A stretch of 22,603 nucleotides of DNA from a virus, in the IMG/VR virus record IMGVR_UViG_3300034023_000110, positions 1 to 22,603 of that record; one strand, given 5' to 3'. Positions 6,312-12,810 of this stretch are shown here, piece after piece. Below the pieces are notes generated by a model. The model saw only the letters and a program-made list of their open reading frames with translations. It was not told the origin of the DNA and searched no databases. Every line of letters starts with the position of its first letter. Position 1 is the stretch's first letter. The position numbers and the translations under genes were made by a program.

Positions 6312-7436
6312 TTAGACTAGTTTACCAAGAGCGGCCACAAGACGTGCGCCGATCTGTAACGCTGCTGGGCGCGGGTCGTCCGCGTTTGCCAGAGTGTTAC
6401 CCGTTGAGACGGAACTGATCAGACCTTCTGGCATGTCGATCTTGTGCTTCTTCAGCACCTTCTCAACTTGCGCCGGAGATTTCAGTTCCGTCAATTCTGT
6501 CGCATTTAGCCCTGCTTCGGTGAGCGCTGTCAAGGCCGCTGCCTCGTCAACCCACTGCCGTGTCGCCCGCTTGGCGACCAGCTTGTAGCCCGGCACGTCC
6601 ACGCCGTTCTCCAGCAGCGTCTGCGCCATCTCGCGGGCGTCCTTGATCCAGCCCTCAAGGGTCTCGATCTTGTCGAGCGCGGCGGCCAGATCATCGACGT
6701 TCACCGTCTTGAGCGCAGCCCGGTCGGCACGCTCGACGGCGCCCGTCACCAGCGGACATACCGACTTGGCGGCGCACCAGCGGCAGTGGTCGCCGGTCTT
6801 CAAGGGCGCGTCCGGCTGTTCGGCAGCCCGCACGGCGAGGATCAATTCGGCCTCGAAGCGCTTGACGCGAGCGATGTCGGTCGTCCACTTCTTCACATAC
6901 GGCGGCTGAACAATGTAGACGTCAATCGCCTCAGTGTCCCTGAACGCCCAAGCCGTTGCCGTCGTGTGCAGGGCGGCCGCGATGTAGAAGAGCGCCTGTG
7001 GGTTTTCTTCCGCTTCGACGGCGACGCCGTCTCCGAACTTCCAGTCCACCAGTATGCCACGGTCGCCAATACGGCCAACAAGATCAGCGGACCCGAAAAC
7101 GCCAGGAAGAACGTGACCAAACCCAACAACTTTTTCGACAGCGTATTCCATCAGCTTGTCGGGATCAATCTCGTCAAGCGCCGCCAAAGCGGGCAGCAGC
7201 TTGCGCTCCAGCCGGTCCTCGGTCAGTTCGACGCCGTTGTAGAAGGTGCCGAGGAAATCCTCCGGCGGCTTGCCCGTCTCCAGCACCGCAGCGATGACGT
7301 GGTGCAGCAGCGTGCCTTCGTCGGCGTACTTGCTGGACGGCTTGGGCGGCATCTTCTGGACCAGCGCCACGCTGCCGGGGCAGTTTATAACCCTGCGAGC
7401 AGTAGACCCACCAACAATGTTAGAATGCGCAGCCAT
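6312..7436 (-). CDS. PD-(D/E)XK nuclease, DUF2800 family, with predicted iron-sulfur cluster
   Basis: A 374-aa RecB/Cas4-type nuclease likely used in phage recombination or end resection. Visible motifs are GTLLHHVI near residue 43, the catalytic pair in GSADLV (near 116) and LVDWKFG (near 130), and a following Q in NPQALFYI. One Cys near residue 19 (NCPGS) and a C-x2-C-x5-C cluster near 220 (HCRWCAAKSVCP) match the four-Cys Fe-S arrangement of Cas4 and AddB nucleases. The start (MAAHSNIVGGSTARR) is typical of this family, with AAAGGGG about 10 bases upstream. Its first seven residues are repeated at the start of the adjacent HNH 2. Roughly its first 17 codons are more AT-ending than the following ones. 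Confidence 0.85.
   Translation of the reverse strand: MAAHSNIVGGSTARRVINCPGSVALVQKMPPKPSSKYADEGTLLHHVIAAVLETGKPPEDFLGTFYNGVELTEDRLERKLLPALAALDEIDPDKLMEYAVEKVVGFGHVLPGVFGSADLVGRIGDRGILVDWKFGDGVAVEAEENPQALFYIAAALHTTATAWAFRDTEAIDVYIVQPPYVKKWTTDIARVKRFEAELILAVRAAEQPDAPLKTGDHCRWCAAKSVCPLVTGAVERADRAALKTVNVDDLAAALDKIETLEGWIKDAREMAQTLLENGVDVPGYKLVAKRATRQWVDEAAALTALTEAGLNATELTELKSPAQVEKVLKKHKIDMPEGLISSVSTGNTLANADDPRPAALQIGARLVAALGKLV
7416..7436 (-). repeat. Recoded copy of the MAAHSNI start codons (nuclease copy)
   Basis: These 21 bases encode MAAHSNI at the start of the DUF2800-type nuclease. The same seven residues begin HNH 2 at 7928-7948. After the ATG, all six codons differ at the third base (GCT/GCA, GCG/GCA, CAT/CAC, TCT/TCA, AAC/AAT, ATT/ATC), so the peptide is kept while the DNA repeat is broken. 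Confidence 0.9.
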
Positions 7437-7450
7437 AGCGTTTTGCCCCT

Positions 7451-7948
7451 TTAAATTTCACAAGCAACATGAAGCCGCCGTTTAGCTATTAGATACGCGC
7501 CGTGCGCTGCCATCGGGCTATCATACGTGCCCAAACGGTGCACAACACCATCTACCTGTATGCGAGCACGCCAACGCGGGCCGTGCCGACTTACGCCTAA
7601 CAGCCCGTTTGAATTATTCGCTGATGCCGACCGTCTGTTTTGCGTGTTAAGCGCGCGGCTTACATCACGCAAGTTTGACCATCTGTTATCATCGCGGCAA
7701 CCATTAACGTGATCTATTTCACCTTTTGGCCATTTGCCGTTTACGTACAGCCAAGCTAAACGGTGGCTGACATACTTCCGACCGTCTACCGATATTTCGT
7801 AATATCCGCGCGTATTTAACGTGCCTGCGGAGGCTCCCGGTTTGCCGCGCGGACCGGTGCGGACTTTCCACGTAAAATTGCCCGTTATCAAGTCGTATTC
7901 TAAAACGTCACGAAGACGTTCTGCGGTGATATTTGAGTGTGCTGCCAT
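7451..7948 (-). CDS. HNH homing-type endonuclease (HNH 2)
   Basis: A 165-aa relative of HNH 1. The HNH core is SHRLAWLYVNGKWPKGEIDH followed by VNGCRDDNRWSNLRD; a diverged AP2-like segment follows (NGLLGVSRHGPRWRARIQVD to about residue 157). I chose the ATG at 7948 over a longer frame from 7975 because AGGAG lies 5-6 bases before it. Aligned with HNH 1 (M-VTQEKL), HNH 2 reads MAAHSN-ITAERL: the first six residues are extra and match the start of the nuclease gene 14 bases downstream. It is the first gene of the - strand module behind a good promoter. Codons are AT-ending relative to the nuclease body. Confidence 0.9.
   Translation of the reverse strand: MAAHSNITAERLRDVLEYDLITGNFTWKVRTGPRGKPGASAGTLNTRGYYEISVDGRKYVSHRLAWLYVNGKWPKGEIDHVNGCRDDNRWSNLRDVSRALNTQNRRSASANNSNGLLGVSRHGPRWRARIQVDGVVHRLGTYDSPMAAHGAYLIAKRRLHVACEI
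7928..7948 (-). repeat. MAAHSNI start codons (HNH 2 copy)
   Basis: This is the partner of the copy at 7416-7436. AHS and a nearby Ile fit the usual N-terminus of DUF2800-type nucleases as I remember it, and the six-residue extension is absent from HNH 1. I therefore infer that this copy is the ancestral nuclease start, now fused to the endonuclease. Confidence 0.8.
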
Positions 7949-7971
7949 GTCGTCTCCTGTGATTTGCCCGG

Positions 7972-8000
7972 ACACTACAGAATGTTTGTTGACCTGTCAA
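7972..8000 (-). promoter_or_regulatory. Sigma70-like promoter of the - strand replication module
   Basis: On the - strand, TTGACA (8000-7995) is followed after 17 bases by TAGTGT (7977-7972), which keeps the TA...T positions of a -10 box. Transcription would begin near 7965, giving a short leader with AGGAG ahead of HNH 2. The -35 overlaps a palindrome. Confidence 0.5.
7989..8000. promoter_or_regulatory. Palindrome overlapping divergent -35 elements (candidate operator)
   Basis: TTGACCTGTCAA is an inverted repeat with 5-bp arms (TTGAC and GTCAA) around two bases. It provides TTGACA leftward and TTGACC rightward. A convincing rightward -10 is not visible: 17 bases on lies TAGGTG, very close to the gene start at 8024. 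A repressor bound here could shut both modules at once. Confidence 0.4.
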
Positions 8001-8023
8001 TGATTGTTTGGTAGGTGATGCAC

Positions 8024-8320
8024 ATGAGCCGCGAAAGTCATATCGAGCAGTATTTCGTCTGGACGGTCGAGCGCATGGGCGGAACGGCCTACAAGTTCAG
8101 TTCGCGCAACCACCGCGGCGTCAGCGACCGCATCGCGTGTCTGCCTGACGGATCAGTCTGGTTCGTGGAACTGAAAGCCCCGACCGGACGGCTGTCGCCG
8201 TTGCAGAAGCTGTTCGCGGCCCGCATGAAGGAACTGAGACAAAACTACACGACACTATGGACAAAAACGGAGATAGATGAATGGGCCTCACGCTTAGGCC
8301 ATACCAGAACGACGCCGTGA
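8024..8320 (+). CDS. VRR-NUC domain nuclease
   Basis: A 98-aa single-domain nuclease of the VRR-NUC (PD-(D/E)XK-like) type, expected to cut structured or damaged DNA. The signature is visible: an N-terminal Glu (E8 in ESHIEQYF), GVSDRI with D35, then VWFVELKA giving E49-x-K51, and a Gln in SPLQKLF at about 61. I chose the ATG at 8024 because GGTAGGTG stands 7 bases before it; ATG at 8018 and GTG at 8015 are also in frame. The 3' end overlaps the helicase gene by 40 bases, and VRR-NUC genes are commonly paired with SNF2 helicases in phages. Confidence 0.9.
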   Translation: MSRESHIEQYFVWTVERMGGTAYKFSSRNHRGVSDRIACLPDGSVWFVELKAPTGRLSPLQKLFAARMKELRQNYTTLWTKTEIDEWASRLGHTRTTP

Positions 8321-9612
8321 CGTTCCTGTACGAGCGCGACCGCGCCATGATCCTCGCCCCGGTCGGTGCCGGCAAGACCGCCATCACGCTGACGGCCATG
8401 GCCGAGATGAAGCGGGACGACCACGCCAAGCGCTGGCTGGTCGTCGCTCCAAAGCGGGTCTGTACGGACGTCTGGCCGGTCGAGATCAAGAAGTGGGCGC
8501 CCAGCCTGACGATGTCGGTCGCCATCGGCACGCCAGCCCAACGCCGCGCGGCCTTCGAGGCCGCCACGGACATCGTCGTGTTCAACTACGACAACCTTGA
8601 CAAGCTGCCTGACGTCCAGTTCGACGGGATCGTGTTCGACGAACTGACCCGGCTCAAGAACCCGTCCGGCAAGCGGTTCAAGGCGCTCCTCAAGGTGCTC
8701 GACCGCTTCCCGGTGCGCTGGGGCCTGACCGGCTCGTTCACATCGAACGGCCTTGAGGACGTGTTCGGCCAGTGCAAGGTGGTGGACGAGGCGCTGCTGG
8801 GCCGCACCAAGGGGGCCTTCATGCAGCAGTACTTCGTCTGCATCAACCGCGACTTTGGCGAGTGGATGCCGCGTAAGGGCGCGCTGGAGCAGGTCATGAC
8901 CCGCATCCGCCCTGCCACCTACGTCCTTGAGCCTGGCGTCTACAAGGACAAGCTGCCGCCCTGCCATGTGGTCGAGATGCGCTGCGACATGCCCGACCGT
9001 GAGCCATACGACAAGATGAAGCGCGAGTTCATGTGGCAGGACATCACCGCGCTGTCGGCCGCGGCCGTCACGACCAAGCTCCAGCAAATGGCGGGCGGCT
9101 GGGTCTACGACAGCCAGACCATCGCGTCTGACAGCCCCGGTCAGTTCAAGACGGTCAAGGCCCCGCACTGGTTCTCGACGCATCGCTTCGACTTGCTTGA
9201 CGAGGTGCTGGAAGGCAACCAGCGGGCCAACACCCTGATCGTCTACAACTTCGTCGAGGAGTTGGCAGAACTGAAGCGTCGCTATCCCGGCACGCTGTGG
9301 ACGCTGGACGACGGCCCGGACGTGATCGAGCGCTGGAACAAGGGCAAGATACCGTTGTTGGCAGTGCACCCTAAGTCGGCAGGGCACGGCCTGAACCTCC
9401 AGCACGGCGGCTGCCGCATGGTGTTCCTGTCGCTGCCGTGGTCGCTGGAACTCTACGAGCAGGTCGTTGGCCGTCTGCACCGCAGCGGACAAGAGCGCGA
9501 CGTGTGGGTCTACGTCCTGCTGACCAACAAGACCATCGACGAGCGCATTTGGGCCGCGCTTGCCGACAAGCGGGCAATCTCTGACGTGGCCCTTGAGGAG
9601 CTAAAAGGATGA
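8281..9612 (+). CDS. SNF2-type superfamily 2 DNA helicase
   Basis: A 443-aa ATP-dependent DNA translocase probably acting with the VRR-NUC nuclease in recombination or fork processing. It opens with the Q-motif-like LRPYQNDAV, then Walker A APVGAGKT (about residues 27-34), a DEAD-box variant FDELTRLKNP (about 119), motif III LTGSFTSN (about 157), and the C-terminal helicase lobe ending with QVVGRLHRSGQ (about 394-404), the arginine-finger motif VI characteristic of SNF2 proteins. The length is that of the compact phage members without accessory domains. GGAGATAG precedes the ATG. Confidence 0.93.
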   Translation: MGLTLRPYQNDAVTFLYERDRAMILAPVGAGKTAITLTAMAEMKRDDHAKRWLVVAPKRVCTDVWPVEIKKWAPSLTMSVAIGTPAQRRAAFEAATDIVVFNYDNLDKLPDVQFDGIVFDELTRLKNPSGKRFKALLKVLDRFPVRWGLTGSFTSNGLEDVFGQCKVVDEALLGRTKGAFMQQYFVCINRDFGEWMPRKGALEQVMTRIRPATYVLEPGVYKDKLPPCHVVEMRCDMPDREPYDKMKREFMWQDITALSAAAVTTKLQQMAGGWVYDSQTIASDSPGQFKTVKAPHWFSTHRFDLLDEVLEGNQRANTLIVYNFVEELAELKRRYPGTLWTLDDGPDVIERWNKGKIPLLAVHPKSAGHGLNLQHGGCRMVFLSLPWSLELYEQVVGRLHRSGQERDVWVYVLLTNKTIDERIWAALADKRAISDVALEELKG

Positions 9613-9800
9613 AGAGTGCATGGCACGACCTGAACGTGCTGCTGTCCATGCGGACGGAGGACCAGGTGAAGGCGATGCTGGACGACGAGGTGAACGTTTA
9701 CAAGCGCGCGACCTACGCCGTCCGTATCCATCAGCGGTACACGACGCTGCGGGCGCAACGGGAACGGAAGGAAATACTGGAGAAGATCAATGGTAAATGA
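9609..9800 (+). CDS. Small helical protein of unknown function
   Basis: A 63-aa charged, helical protein that starts in an ATGA overlap with the helicase stop; AGGAG lies about 8 bases upstream. No motif is recognised. It ends 11 bases inside the next gene, so it belongs to the nuclease-helicase operon and is probably translated by coupling. Confidence 0.65.
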   Translation: MKSAWHDLNVLLSMRTEDQVKAMLDDEVNVYKRATYAVRIHQRYTTLRAQRERKEILEKINGK

Positions 9801-10143
9801 TGTTATAAACGAACGCGAAAAGACCCACGGCTCTTACGACGATGTCGCCTCAATGGCGCAGGCGCTGAAGGATGATATGCGCGGAGGCAAAAACTGGAAA
9901 CACTTGGACGACATGCAGCGCGAGACGCTGGAGATGCTGGCCAGCAAGATCGGCCGCATCCTGTCGGGCAACCCGCATGAGGTGGACCACTGGAGGGACA
10001 TCGCGGGCTACGCTCAGTTGATCGTCAACGCTTACAGCGTTTACGAATGTGATCCCATTCGCCGCCCCGACGATGGCAGTCTTGCATCGCCTTCTCCTGC
10101 TCCGGCGTCATACGCCGCGACAGGTAGGGCCACGTTGCCTTGA
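9790..10143 (+). CDS. DUF6378-type phage protein
   Basis: A 117-aa protein whose first 88 or so residues carry the pattern I associate with DUF6378: REKTHGSYDDVA, then ETLEMLASKIGRILSGNP, then DHWRDIAGYAQLIVN. The His/Asp/Glu-rich helices resemble MazG-like nucleotide-binding folds, but that function is a guess. GGAGAAG lies upstream. From about residue 89 the sequence becomes Pro/Ala/Ser-rich; this tail is read entirely from the antisense of the convergent - strand gene, over 119 bases, and may be a later read-through extension. Confidence 0.75.
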   Translation: MVNDVINEREKTHGSYDDVASMAQALKDDMRGGKNWKHLDDMQRETLEMLASKIGRILSGNPHEVDHWRDIAGYAQLIVNAYSVYECDPIRRPDDGSLASPSPAPASYAATGRATLP

Positions 10144-10255
10144 ACATGACGACGCCCAGCCCGAACCAGAAGGTCGGGCGCTGGGCAACAAGAAACGCGC
10201 CGCCGCCAAGCCCTAACAACAGGACAAGGACGACGGCGATTTCAAGCCAACTCAC
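10025..10255 (-). CDS. Small membrane protein of the lysis cluster
   Basis: A 76-aa protein starting at GTG 10255 inside a GTGA overlap with the holin stop, with AAGAAGG about 9 bases upstream. Residues about 4-24 form a strong membrane segment (IAVVLVLLLGLGGGAFLV), a second weaker hydrophobic stretch follows, and the C-terminus is charged (MTPEQEKAMQDCHRRGGEWD, then basic). It could be a spanin-like or holin-modulating protein given its place, but no lipobox or cleavable signal is evident. Its last 119 bases overlap the convergent DUF6378-type gene. Confidence 0.6.
   Translation of the reverse strand: MSWLEIAVVLVLLLGLGGGAFLVAQRPTFWFGLGVVMFKATWPYLSRRMTPEQEKAMQDCHRRGGEWDHIRKRCKR
10154..10186. 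repeat. Hairpin just past the + strand operon end
   Basis: Outer arms GCCCAGC (10154-10160) and GCTGGGC (10180-10186) enclose a second stem CCGA/TCGG with a two-base bulge. It begins 11 bases after the last + stop and lies inside the antisense - strand gene. There is no T tract on either side, so it may only define or protect a 3' end. Confidence 0.4.
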
Positions 10256-10422
10256 GCAGCCGCCTTCTTGGCCCAGATTGACCAACCTGCGGCGAAGATC
10301 ACGCCGGCAGCGCCGATGAGATCGTTGACCATGCTCTGGTCCAGCACGCCAGAACCGACGAAGTAGCCGCCTGCGGCCGCCAGAATAGCGCGGGCAACGC
10401 CCCAAATCATATCTTTGTTCAT
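10252..10422 (-). CDS. Putative holin (Pam3-gp28-like)
   Basis: A 56-aa membrane protein: MNKDMIWGVARAILAAAGGY, then a short polar turn (GVLDQSMVND) and a second hydrophobic segment ending GWSIWAKKAAA. Two membrane helices, Gly/Ala-rich faces and a basic tail fit the small holins called Pam3-gp28 family. AGGAGG at 10430-10435 is 7 bases from the ATG at 10422 but only one base from an in-frame ATG at 10428, so the inner start is chosen; the SD overlaps the lysozyme stop. It would release the lysozyme, which lacks a signal peptide. Confidence 0.75.
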   Translation of the reverse strand: MNKDMIWGVARAILAAAGGYFVGSGVLDQSMVNDLIGAAGVIFAAGWSIWAKKAAA

Positions 10423-10433
10423 GTTCATACCTC

Positions 10434-10877
10434 CTACTTGGTTAAAAACAGCTTTTTTTCTTCTTCGCGTCGGCGGGTCAAACCCGCCAACACCTTACCG
10501 CCCGCCTTGTTCCACAGTAGAAACGCTTCGGCCGCCGCCTTGGGGTTGCCTTCGTTTAGGCGGCGCACGACTGACGAACTGGCGAAGTTGCCGGGGCCGA
10601 TGTTGTAGCAAAGGCTAACCATCGCAGCGAACTGGTTGGAGGTTGGAACTACGGATAACGCCTTGGTGACAGCCGTCTCGTACTTGACCAGATCACGGGC
10701 GAGGATCGCCTCGGCTTCGTTCGCCGTTATCTTCATGCCTGGCACGACCTTCGGTTCGCCGGCCGCCGAGGTGTGGCCATACCCGATGGTGTCAACGTCC
10801 GCGCTGCACTTGTACGTTTCCAGCCGCAAGCCTTCGAAGCTCTTGATGAGATCAAGCCCTGCCTTGTTGATTTTCAT
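10434..10877 (-). CDS. Endolysin, GH24 (T4/P22-type) lysozyme
   Basis: A 147-aa muramidase that cleaves peptidoglycan at lysis. The catalytic triad follows the E-8aa-(D/C)-5aa-T rule: E15 in KSFEGLRL, C24 and T30 in TIGYGHT. Cys at the middle position is a known variant, so this is not a damaged enzyme. The rest is a standard lysozyme domain (AMVSLCYNIGPGNF, LLWNKAGGKVLAGLTRRREEE) of usual length. No signal peptide or SAR segment is present, so export should depend on the adjacent holin. The ATG overlaps the preceding stop as ATGA, with GGAGG upstream. Confidence 0.95.
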   Translation of the reverse strand: MKINKAGLDLIKSFEGLRLETYKCSADVDTIGYGHTSAAGEPKVVPGMKITANEAEAILARDLVKYETAVTKALSVVPTSNQFAAMVSLCYNIGPGNFASSSVVRRLNEGNPKAAAEAFLLWNKAGGKVLAGLTRRREEEKKLFLTK

Positions 10878-11116
10878 TTGCGCAGCGCCTCCTCGATGCT
10901 GTCGAGCTTCGCCATGATGGCGCGGCTGGTTTCACGGATTTCCTTGATCTCGCGGTCGTGGGCCTGTCGAGCGGCCGTTGTCTCCGCCTGAAGGACAGCG
11001 ATAGCAGTGCTGTGGCCCTGCTGTTTCTGATAAATGACCCACACGAACGCCGCTACAGGGGCAACAACCCACTGCATGATTGCACTCAGCACCTTCATCG
11101 CTTGATCATCAAACAC
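10874..11116 (-). CDS. Membrane-anchored coiled-coil protein of the lysis cluster
   Basis: An 80-aa protein with GTG start at 11116 (AAGGTGA about 6 bases upstream, overlapping the end of the previous gene). Residues about 10-30 form one membrane segment (IMQWVVAPVAAFVWVIY) and the remaining 50 residues are a charged coiled coil. The topology resembles inner-membrane spanins or antiholins, and it is directly upstream of the lysozyme with an ATGA overlap. No family is certain. Confidence 0.6.
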   Translation of the reverse strand: MFDDQAMKVLSAIMQWVVAPVAAFVWVIYQKQQGHSTAIAVLQAETTAARQAHDREIKEIRETSRAIMAKLDSIEEALRK

Positions 11117-11122
11117 GGCACG

Positions 11123-12805
11123 TCACCTTGCTGGATATTCGTATGTACGACCATATGCGTCGGTCAGGAACGCATTATTCGCTGCTTCAGAGCCAAGCAC
11201 AACAGGCGGAATGTACGCCGCACCGCGACCAGCCGCCCGCATGGCGTTGCCAGTTATGGTGGGCGGCGGCCGCCCTGCAAGGACATTTTCAGCCACATCG
11301 CTTGCGCGGCGCATGGCCATGCGGTTAGCCGCGGCTTTCGCCGCCGCCGAACCGGCACCAATTACGCCGAGCGCGCTTAAATACGCAGGGTCTGTAGATG
11401 CGGCATAGGTTGCAGGAATGGCGTAGCCGAGAATTTTTTCTAGGTTGACACCAGGCGCAATTGTACCGAATTTTTTAAGCGCATTTTCGGTCAACGTACC
11501 GCTTTGCAAACTCTTCAGCACTTCACGTTCGTCTGACGTAAATTTTTTCATCAGCCGAGCGTCGTTTACAATAGGCTCAAGTCGGTCCTGCAAAACTTGG
11601 ATTTGCGGGCGCGCGCCGCCGCCTGTTTCAGCTTTAGCCAAAACCTGTTCTAGAATTTCACCTTTACGCGCGTTTTTGTACTGTTGACGCGCTTGCTTGA
11701 CGAGCGTTACTGCGCGCTGCGGATCGCCGGATGATACTTGTGCAGCATCAAGATTGTCAAAGAAATCGTCTAGCTTGTCCTGCACAATGCCAGCCAATCG
11801 GTTAGCAGACGCGCCAACCGGCGTCACTTTACCAGTTTCTGCGCTGCGGCCCACCATGCCAAGATCGCTGCGGATTTTTTCCAGTTCTTCAAAGGACAAG
11901 TCAGAGTGCGGGCGGTTGCGCAAGTCGCGGATGACGCGCAGAACAGGAGCGCGGTCTTTGGCCGTGATGGCGGCGCCCTGCCGTTCAAGCGTAGCCTGAA
12001 GATCGTCCGCCAACTTATCCGCCACATTTGGCAGCACATAAACGCCTTGCTGTTCAGCCTGCTTATAAAAAGACCGAGCGCGGTCACGAATGTCTTCGCC
12101 AGTCAGTAACGGACGCGGGGTGCGACCACCTGCCAACGTACCGCCCACACCGCCAGCAAGCGAAACCAAAAACAACTTCATGGGGTCTGTCTCGCCGCCT
12201 TCAATAGCAGCTTGCGTAAGTCCGCCCGCGCCTGCGCCACCGACCGCCTGCGCCCGCGCGCCGCGGCCGAGTTCAGAAACTACGCCCCGCGCAGTAGTGC
12301 CAGCCCGTAGCGTCGGCGCAAGTGTGCTAAGCGCTTTTGCTGTGCCGCCCGCACCGCCTGCTGCTTCCAGACCTGCGCTAAAAATACGCTGGGGTGTTGT
12401 TTGCGGTTCGCGTGTGCCAGGGCCGCCTGCCGCTTCGTATGCTTGGCGAATTGCTTCAGACGGTATCGTCGCACGAGGCATACCAAACGGCGTAGCGGCC
12501 AGATTGTAGATGCCCGCGCCAATGTCACCTGCGCCTAATGCCAGCATACCAGCCGCAGCGCCAGGCACTGCGCCAATACCAGCCAAAGGCGCGCCTGCTG
12601 CCGCGCCGCCCGCAGCGGCTATGCCATAAGGCAGCATTGCGCGTGTAGCGACGCCCATCCACTGCTGAAGACTGTTGTCCGCTTCGGCAGCCTGCGGATT
12701 TTCGGCTAGTACGGCCGCCAGCGCATCATCTTCAGTCGCATCATCAGGCAGTCCATCGACAGTATACGACGACCCGTCAGGAAGCGTGACAGTGAAAGAA
12801 GCCAT
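11123..12805 (-). CDS. Probable DNA-ejection (internal virion) protein, P22 gp16 position
   Basis: A 560-aa protein placed last in a P22-like run of three internal proteins, where P22 has gp16. The N-terminal 40 residues form a small beta domain (FTVTLPDGSSYTVDGL). Residues about 55-105 are a Gly/Ala-rich hydrophobic stretch that could enter membranes, and a long helical, coiled-coil region follows (about 240-450). Another Ala-rich segment lies near 470-500. This mix of membrane-active and helical parts is what gp16-like proteins need to form a channel across the cell envelope. No lytic enzyme motif is seen. Identity is inferred from order and composition; AGAGGA precedes the ATG. Confidence 0.6.
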   Translation of the reverse strand: MASFTVTLPDGSSYTVDGLPDDATEDDALAAVLAENPQAAEADNSLQQWMGVATRAMLPYGIAAAGGAAAGAPLAGIGAVPGAAAGMLALGAGDIGAGIYNLAATPFGMPRATIPSEAIRQAYEAAGGPGTREPQTTPQRIFSAGLEAAGGAGGTAKALSTLAPTLRAGTTARGVVSELGRGARAQAVGGAGAGGLTQAAIEGGETDPMKLFLVSLAGGVGGTLAGGRTPRPLLTGEDIRDRARSFYKQAEQQGVYVLPNVADKLADDLQATLERQGAAITAKDRAPVLRVIRDLRNRPHSDLSFEELEKIRSDLGMVGRSAETGKVTPVGASANRLAGIVQDKLDDFFDNLDAAQVSSGDPQRAVTLVKQARQQYKNARKGEILEQVLAKAETGGGARPQIQVLQDRLEPIVNDARLMKKFTSDEREVLKSLQSGTLTENALKKFGTIAPGVNLEKILGYAIPATYAASTDPAYLSALGVIGAGSAAAKAAANRMAMRRASDVAENVLAGRPPPTITGNAMRAAGRGAAYIPPVVLGSEAANNAFLTDAYGRTYEYPAR

Positions 12806-12810
12806 CAGAG

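Noticed and set aside
7949-7975. Longer HNH 2 start at 7975
   Set aside because: The extension would read through the promoter -10 and the AGGAG ribosome site that fits the ATG at 7948.
8245-9492. A 415-codon open frame on the - strand
   Set aside because: It lies antisense to the helicase gene, whose motifs are clear; the antisense product is His/Val/Leu/Arg-rich without any motif. High GC content keeps the opposite frame open.
10434-10877. Lysozyme with Cys instead of Asp at the second catalytic position, as a sign of inactivation
   Set aside because: Cys is an accepted residue in the E-8aa-(D/C)-5aa-T triad of this family, and all other motifs are intact.
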